Origin: Streptomyces sp. YS415
Lineage (GTDB): Bacteria; Actinomycetota; Actinomycetes; Streptomycetales; Streptomycetaceae
Direction: 5' to 3'
NCBI RefSeq assembly: GCF_023544665.1
Contig: NZ_JAMJFL010000029.1
Location: 31,705-95,704, forward strand
Length of the DNA stretch: 64,000 nucleotides
Shown: piece after piece, positions 60,112 through 64,000 of the stretch
Position numbering within the stretch: position 1 is the first letter of the stretch
How the letters are laid out: the number at the start of each line of letters is the position of its first letter
Notes under the pieces: generated by a model
Told to the model about the DNA's origin: nothing
What the model saw: only the letters and a program-made list of their open reading frames with translations
The model's database searches: none
Made by a program: the position numbers and the translations under genes

Positions 60112-60510
60112 CTAGCGGGGTGGAACGGTGTCGTAGTCGTTCCGGGCCTGCTCGACCTTGTCCAGGTTGCCGGCAGCCCATTCGGCGAGGTGCGCGAAGA
60201 GTGGGGCCAGGCTGCGCCCCAGCTCGCTGATTTCGTACTCGACCCGAGGGGGGATCTCCGGGTGGTACGTACGCACGACCATGCCGTCGCGTTCCAGCTG
60301 CCGCAGCCGCTGGGTCAGTACCTTTGGTGTGATCGTGCTGATCCGTCGTTCGAGCTCGACGAACCGTTGCCGGCCATGCATGTGGAGAGTCCACAGGATC
60401 GGCGTGGTCCACCGGCTGAACACGATGTCCACGACCGCACTGGTCGGACAGGCGAGTTCCGGGTCAGTCGCAGCCGCTGCCGTTGCCGCCCAGTCAGCAT
60501 TGCCGACCAT
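60112..60510 (-). CDS. HxlR-family transcriptional regulator
   Basis: A 132-residue winged-helix regulator; start ATG 60510 with AAAGGGG 6 nt upstream, preferred to GTG 60516. Visible: CPTSAVVDIVFSRWTTPILW, then TLHMHGRQRFVELERRISTI, TPKVLTQRLRQLERDGMVVR and the wing PRVEYEISELGRSLAPL. HxlR proteins respond to aldehydes, quinones or disulfide stress and usually repress the divergent gene, here an NmrA-like reductase. A palindrome sits in the shared promoter. Confidence 0.92.
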   Translation of the reverse strand: MVGNADWAATAAAATDPELACPTSAVVDIVFSRWTTPILWTLHMHGRQRFVELERRISTITPKVLTQRLRQLERDGMVVRTYHPEIPPRVEYEISELGRSLAPLFAHLAEWAAGNLDKVEQARNDYDTVPPR

Positions 60511-60539
60511 GCACACCCCTTTGGGATAGTCACTTTCCT

Positions 60540-60551
60540 GTAGGTACCTAC
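60540..60551. promoter_or_regulatory. Palindromic operator candidate between HxlR and reductase genes
   Basis: GTAGGTACCTAC is a perfect 12-bp palindrome in the 148-bp divergent gap, next to an AT-rich ACTATATC that could be a -10 box. HxlR regulators bind such palindromes in this position; binding here is inferred. Confidence 0.55.
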
Positions 60552-60658
60552 TATATCGACGGTGTTAGCGTCCCCGTGTCGCCCGGAGAGCAGCTCTCCG
60601 CGGCGGTCCCGCCCGATCGGGCGGCGACAACCATGCTGAATTGACACGGGAGTTGTTC

Positions 60659-61504
60659 ATGTTCGTAGTGACCGGGGCGACCGGCAACGTCGGCCGATCG
60701 CTCGTGCAGGTGCTCGCGGCAGCCGGTGCGCAGGTGACCGCGACATCCCGAGGCATCTCGGACACAGACGTGCCGGACAGTGTCCAGTACACGCGGGCGG
60801 ACCTGGCCGATCCGGAGAGCCTTCGGCCCGTCTTCAACGGAGCCGACGCGCTGTTCCTGCAAAGCGGCGGCGCCAGCGCGCACCTGCTCAGCCCACAGGA
60901 CATCCTCGACGTCGCCAAGGCCGGCGGCGTCGGGCGGGTCGTCTTGCTGTCCTCCCAAGGAGTCGCGACCCGCCCACAGTCGGCCTCGCACGGGGACCTG
61001 GGACGGTCCATCGAGGACGCCGTCAGACAGTCGGGCATGGACTGGACGATCCTGCGGCCCGGAGGCTTCAACTCCAACGCGTACGCCTGGGCCGAGTCGG
61101 TCCGCGCCCGAAGGGCCGCCGCCGCGCCGTTCGCCGACATCGGCCTGCCGACCATCGATCCGGACGACATCGCCGAGGTCGCCGCCGCAGCCCTGCGGGA
61201 GGAGGGCCACGCCGGACAGATCTACGAGCTGACCGGGCCCGCCCTCAGCACGCCCCGCCGGCGGGCGGCGGCGATTGCCGACGCACTTGGCGAACCCGTC
61301 CGGTTCATCGAGCAGACCCGCGACGAGGCCCACGCGCAGATGCTGCGGTTCATGCCCGAGCCCGTGGTCGAGACCACACTGGCCATCCTGGGCGAGCCCA
61401 CCCCTGCCGAGCAGCGCATCAGCCCCGACGTGGAACGGCTCCTCGGCCGCGCGCCCCGCACCTTCGCCTACTGGGCCCAGCGCCACATCGCCGCCTTCCG
61501 ATAG
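60659..61504 (+). CDS. NmrA-like NAD(P)-binding reductase
   Basis: A 281-residue atypical SDR. Start ATG 60659 (GGGAG upstream), chosen because MFVVTGATGNVGRSLVQVLA begins with the GxxGxxG Rossmann motif. Further blocks: ADLADPESLRPVFNGADALF, VVLLSSQGV, DWTILRPGGFNSNAYAWAES and the C-terminal substrate part. These proteins sense or reduce with NADPH (NmrA/QOR2 group). Divergent from the HxlR gene, which very likely controls it. Confidence 0.9.
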   Translation: MFVVTGATGNVGRSLVQVLAAAGAQVTATSRGISDTDVPDSVQYTRADLADPESLRPVFNGADALFLQSGGASAHLLSPQDILDVAKAGGVGRVVLLSSQGVATRPQSASHGDLGRSIEDAVRQSGMDWTILRPGGFNSNAYAWAESVRARRAAAAPFADIGLPTIDPDDIAEVAAAALREEGHAGQIYELTGPALSTPRRRAAAIADALGEPVRFIEQTRDEAHAQMLRFMPEPVVETTLAILGEPTPAEQRISPDVERLLGRAPRTFAYWAQRHIAAFR

Positions 61505-61664
61505 GCCCTGCGTCTTCGGCCAGGGCATTCCTGGACGATCCATCACGACGCACCGCCGACCGCCCCCCAACCGTTCGCTCACCTCGACGTGGAGTGGGGA
61601 TCCAAGGTGAGCAGCTCCGGGGAAGTACCGGGCAGGGGGGAATCAAAGAGTCCCGACACCGTCA

Positions 61665-61850
61665 ATGGTGACTGCGATCGTGTCCCGGGTGTACTTCGCG
61701 GAGTTTGAGGCTCTTGTGCCTCATCTGTCGGCCGGCGTAGTGGAGTTGGCTGAGCGGTCGGCCTGTGGGATCACGTTGCACGCCCGTGCGCGGGCCGTCG
61801 ATCCGCTGTGCCCACACGCGGTCAGGCACGTCCTGCAGGAGGGGGTGTGC
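61665..61850 (+). pseudogene. N-terminal remnant of an ISL3-family transposase
   Basis: The frame reads RVYFAEFEALVPHLSAGVVE, LAERSACGITLHARARAVDP and LC, like the start of ISL3 transposases ('F..L.P.L..V.VE......G......A......CP.C'), but the zinc-finger cysteines that should follow are lost in decayed sequence. The rest of the gap from 61505 shows nothing else. It overlaps the end of the phosphatase gene. Confidence 0.55.
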
Positions 61851-63561
61851 GCAGCGCGATCATAGCGACGTCGTCATCGTTGTCGCTGGGGCGGACCCGG
61901 TCCAGCAGCAAGTCGCAGAAGGAGTCGAGGGGGCGGTGGGCGAGGGAGGCCGCATGTCGGCGCAGGCGGTCAAGCCCGTGATCGATGGAGTGGCGCGGGG
62001 ATTCGACCAGTCCGTCGGTGTAGAGGACGAGGGTGGCCCGTGGAGGCAGGACGGTGACGGCGTCGGGGCGAGGTCTGGTGACTCCGGTGCCGAGGAGTAT
62101 GCCGTGTGCCCCGTCGAGGTAGCGGGTCTGACCGTCGTGGGTGATGAGCAGGGGCGGCAGGTGGCCGGCGTTCGTCCAGCGTAGGCGCCACAGTGTGTCA
62201 TCCCCGAGGGTGAGCCTGGCGAGGATCATGGTAGCCATGGATACCTCGGCTATGTGCATCACGGCATCGTCGAGCCGTGTGACGACGGCGCTGGCTGGTG
62301 CCTCGGGGTAGGACCAGGCGAAGGCGCGCAGCATGTTGCGGACCTGCGCCATGCCGGCTGCGGCGTCGAGATCGTGTCCGACGACGTCGCCGATGGCCAG
62401 TGCGTGGGCGTGGGGGCCCAGAGCGAAGGCGTCGTACCAGTCACCGCCAACGGATGAGGCGTCCGGAGCGGGCAGGTAGCGTGCGGTCATCTCCAGCCCG
62501 GGCAGGACGGGCAGCTGGGGCAGCAGGTGGCGTTGCATGGTCTCGGCGACTTTGCGCTGGCGCTGGTACAGGCGCGCGTTGTCCAGCGCCAGGCCGGCCC
62601 GGCGGGTGAGGTCCTCCAGCAGCGGCAGGTCGGCAGGAGTGAAGGCGTCGTGGCGCCGGGCGCGGCCGAGGGTCAGGGCGCCGAGTACGTCGCGTAGGCC
62701 GCGAATGGGTGCGATGACGGCGGAGTGCATACCCGTCGCGGTGAACAGGCGTTGCTGCTCGACGGCGATGCCGGAGTCGGGCGGACCTTGGTAGGTGGCG
62801 GGACCTGCGAGGGAGGAGGCGGCTCCGCGCAGGGCCCGCGACAGGGGCATCGGCGACTCCGCCGGCACCGGAGGCATAGGGCCTTGCAGGTCGTCCCGCT
62901 CGACGAGAATGCCGTCCTTGTGCTCCATCACAAGAACACGTCGCACTTCATCACGTTCGGTGAGTAGATCGAACACGGCCCAGTCAGCGAGCCGGGGCAC
63001 GGTCAGGGCCGCCAGTCGGTGCAACGCCTCGTCCACATCCAGGGTGGACGTAAGCTGCGTGGTCGTCTCCGCCAGCAGGGCCAGACGGTCCAGATCCGTC
63101 AACGGCGTGGAGTGCCCGCCATCGCTGTGGCGATCGTTCGACTGCTTCGGCTCGTACAGCAGAGCCAGCCCACCTGTCCCGCCCGGTCCGGTTGAGTAGG
63201 GGGTGACCAGCCAGGACAACTGGAGAAGAGCACCGTCCCCGCGGGCGAACCACTCGGCGTCGCCATGCCTGGTGTCGCCCGTGAGGAGCGCCTCCCTGAT
63301 CTGGCAGGCTGTGCGCGGCACCGAGTGCCCGTATCTGTCCCGGTGCAGCAGGTCGTGGAAGTCCTGACCAACCAATTCCGAGGCTTCCCTGCCCAGCAGG
63401 CTTTGGGCCGCGTTGTTGACCGCGACGATGAGGCCATCGTCATCGACCGCGATGGCGGACGCCCGCAAATCCTCCAGCGTTCCGTAGAGCAGAGCGCAAG
63501 AACGCGCCTGATGCCCGGACAGGGAATCACTGTCCCTGCCGGGAGCGGCGACGTCGTCCAT
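61822..63561 (-). CDS. PAS-GAF-SpoIIE (PP2C-type) phosphatase
   Basis: A 579-residue sensor phosphatase. Start ATG 63561 (MDDVAAPGRDSDSL). N-terminal PAS domain, about 20-135 (RASAIAVDDDGLIVAVNNAA, LGREASELVGQDFHDLLHRD). GAF domain about 160-340 (LADWAVFDLLTERDEVRRVL ... PLLEDLTRRAGLALDNARLY). C-terminal SpoIIE phosphatase about 345-575 with the metal ligands in SVGGDWYDAF, AIGDVVGHDL and DNDDDVAMIAL. Such proteins dephosphorylate anti-anti-sigma factors in partner-switching stress pathways. No anti-sigma kinase gene is beside it in the window. Confidence 0.92.
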   Translation of the reverse strand: MDDVAAPGRDSDSLSGHQARSCALLYGTLEDLRASAIAVDDDGLIVAVNNAAQSLLGREASELVGQDFHDLLHRDRYGHSVPRTACQIREALLTGDTRHGDAEWFARGDGALLQLSWLVTPYSTGPGGTGGLALLYEPKQSNDRHSDGGHSTPLTDLDRLALLAETTTQLTSTLDVDEALHRLAALTVPRLADWAVFDLLTERDEVRRVLVMEHKDGILVERDDLQGPMPPVPAESPMPLSRALRGAASSLAGPATYQGPPDSGIAVEQQRLFTATGMHSAVIAPIRGLRDVLGALTLGRARRHDAFTPADLPLLEDLTRRAGLALDNARLYQRQRKVAETMQRHLLPQLPVLPGLEMTARYLPAPDASSVGGDWYDAFALGPHAHALAIGDVVGHDLDAAAGMAQVRNMLRAFAWSYPEAPASAVVTRLDDAVMHIAEVSMATMILARLTLGDDTLWRLRWTNAGHLPPLLITHDGQTRYLDGAHGILLGTGVTRPRPDAVTVLPPRATLVLYTDGLVESPRHSIDHGLDRLRRHAASLAHRPLDSFCDLLLDRVRPSDNDDDVAMIALRTPPPAGRA

Positions 63562-63860
63562 GTCCCTCCTCTGTTCAAGCCTGAATCAGACCGAGTACCC
63601 CAACCTTCTTCCGGCATGCGCCGAGGGCTCGCCTTCCCTGCTGCGAGCACCGGCATCTACCCGCTCCCCATCCGTTCCGAGTGCCTGAGCCGGGCCGCGA
63701 GACACGGGTGGGTGCGCCGCGAGGTGGTGGTTGTCCTCGGCCGGCAGGTGTGTCTGCGCAATAACTTCACCGGGCGGCGCCAGTCCCGCCCGAGCGGTGC
63801 TGCTCCCTGGTCCGCAGGGCGTTGAGCTGCCCACATGGACCTCCCGGACCGGCCCAGTAC

Positions 63861-63998
63861 GTGCATGTCGGCGGCTGCCACATGGCGGGGAAGCGGTCGA
63901 AGGGTGTGCCGCGCGCGGAGGCGCTGCGGGCGCTTGCGGATTGGGTCGATCCTTGTCCGCACTGCCGTCCGGACAGCGAGCTGGGGATCCTGGACTGA
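63861..63998 (+). pseudogene. 3' end of a DUF6233-family gene
   Basis: The last coding stretch reads VHVGGCHMAGKRSKGVPRAE, then ALRALADWVDPCPHCRPDSE and LGILD, the standard C-terminus of DUF6233 proteins. Upstream of 63861 the frame (CPHGPPGPAQY) does not continue into a recognisable N-terminus, so the gene is 5'-decayed or frameshifted. Between 63562 and 63860 I see no gene; it should include the phosphatase promoter. Confidence 0.55.
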
Positions 63999-64000
63999 TG

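Overview
The window is high-GC actinobacterial DNA, almost certainly from a Streptomyces chromosome. The evidence is genus-typical families: an SsgA-like sporulation protein, two streptogrisin-type secreted proteases with chitin-binding tails, large LuxR (LAL) ATPase regulators, DUF574, DUF397, DUF6207 and DUF6233 proteins, and Scr1/DUF5753-type regulators. No rRNA, tRNA or CRISPR array was seen. IS fragments, frameshifted genes and broken recombinases are frequent, so this is an accessory, plastic part of the chromosome.

Layout. 1-3.6 kb: an operon of coupled genes (unknown protein, two paralogous DUF6895-like proteins, a serine hydrolase). 3.7-15 kb: two paralogous secreted S1 proteases (one on each strand), a flavodoxin-fold oxidoreductase, an operon of three coupled genes (DUF5753 regulator, DUF574 methyltransferase, PucR-like regulator), a LysR regulator, and several decayed genes (SDR tail, integrase piece, small membrane gene with an in-frame TGA, frameshifted ArsR). 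15.9-17.06 kb: a methyltransferase and the C-terminal half of an MFS transporter.

17.066-45.125 kb is the main discovery. The two halves of one MFS gene lie 28 kb apart, in the same orientation and correct order. Deleting the intervening DNA with one copy of a shared GCA restores an in-frame gene of about 432 codons. The intervening DNA ends in imperfect 10-bp inverted repeats (TTGTTTCCGC / GCGGGAACAA). At its right end it carries three tandem tyrosine recombinases plus a small coiled-coil protein, which resembles Tn554/recombinase-in-trio transposition modules. It is best read as a 28-kb integrative element. Its cargo is a hydrolase and redox cluster: two alpha/beta hydrolases, Dps, DoxX, an isochorismatase-like hydrolase, a YtcJ-type amidohydrolase, an SsgA-like protein, an acetate-transporter-like protein and two HSL-type esterases. 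Two convergent AraC/LAL-LuxR pairs bracket this cluster, and there are two further AraC genes. The middle recombinase is frameshifted, so the element may now be immobile.

45.1-48.5 kb: the other half of the interrupted operon (ABC exporter, NUDIX, N-terminal half of the MFS), which originally continued into the methyltransferase at 16 kb. 49-51.2 kb: an RmlD-like reductase, a P-loop kinase and a small membrane protein. 51.4-60 kb: a region that looks like a defence or conflict island, with a 1248-residue HTH-NACHT-HEAT protein, an SRAP-domain protein, a HEAT-repeat/DUF7019 gene pair, a DUF397 protein and pieces of IS701 and IS5 transposases. 60-64 kb: an HxlR regulator divergent from an NmrA-like reductase with a palindrome between them, an ISL3 transposase piece, a PAS-GAF-SpoIIE phosphatase, and the 3' end of a DUF6233 gene.

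Family names come from reading the sequences and recalling the families. No database search was run.
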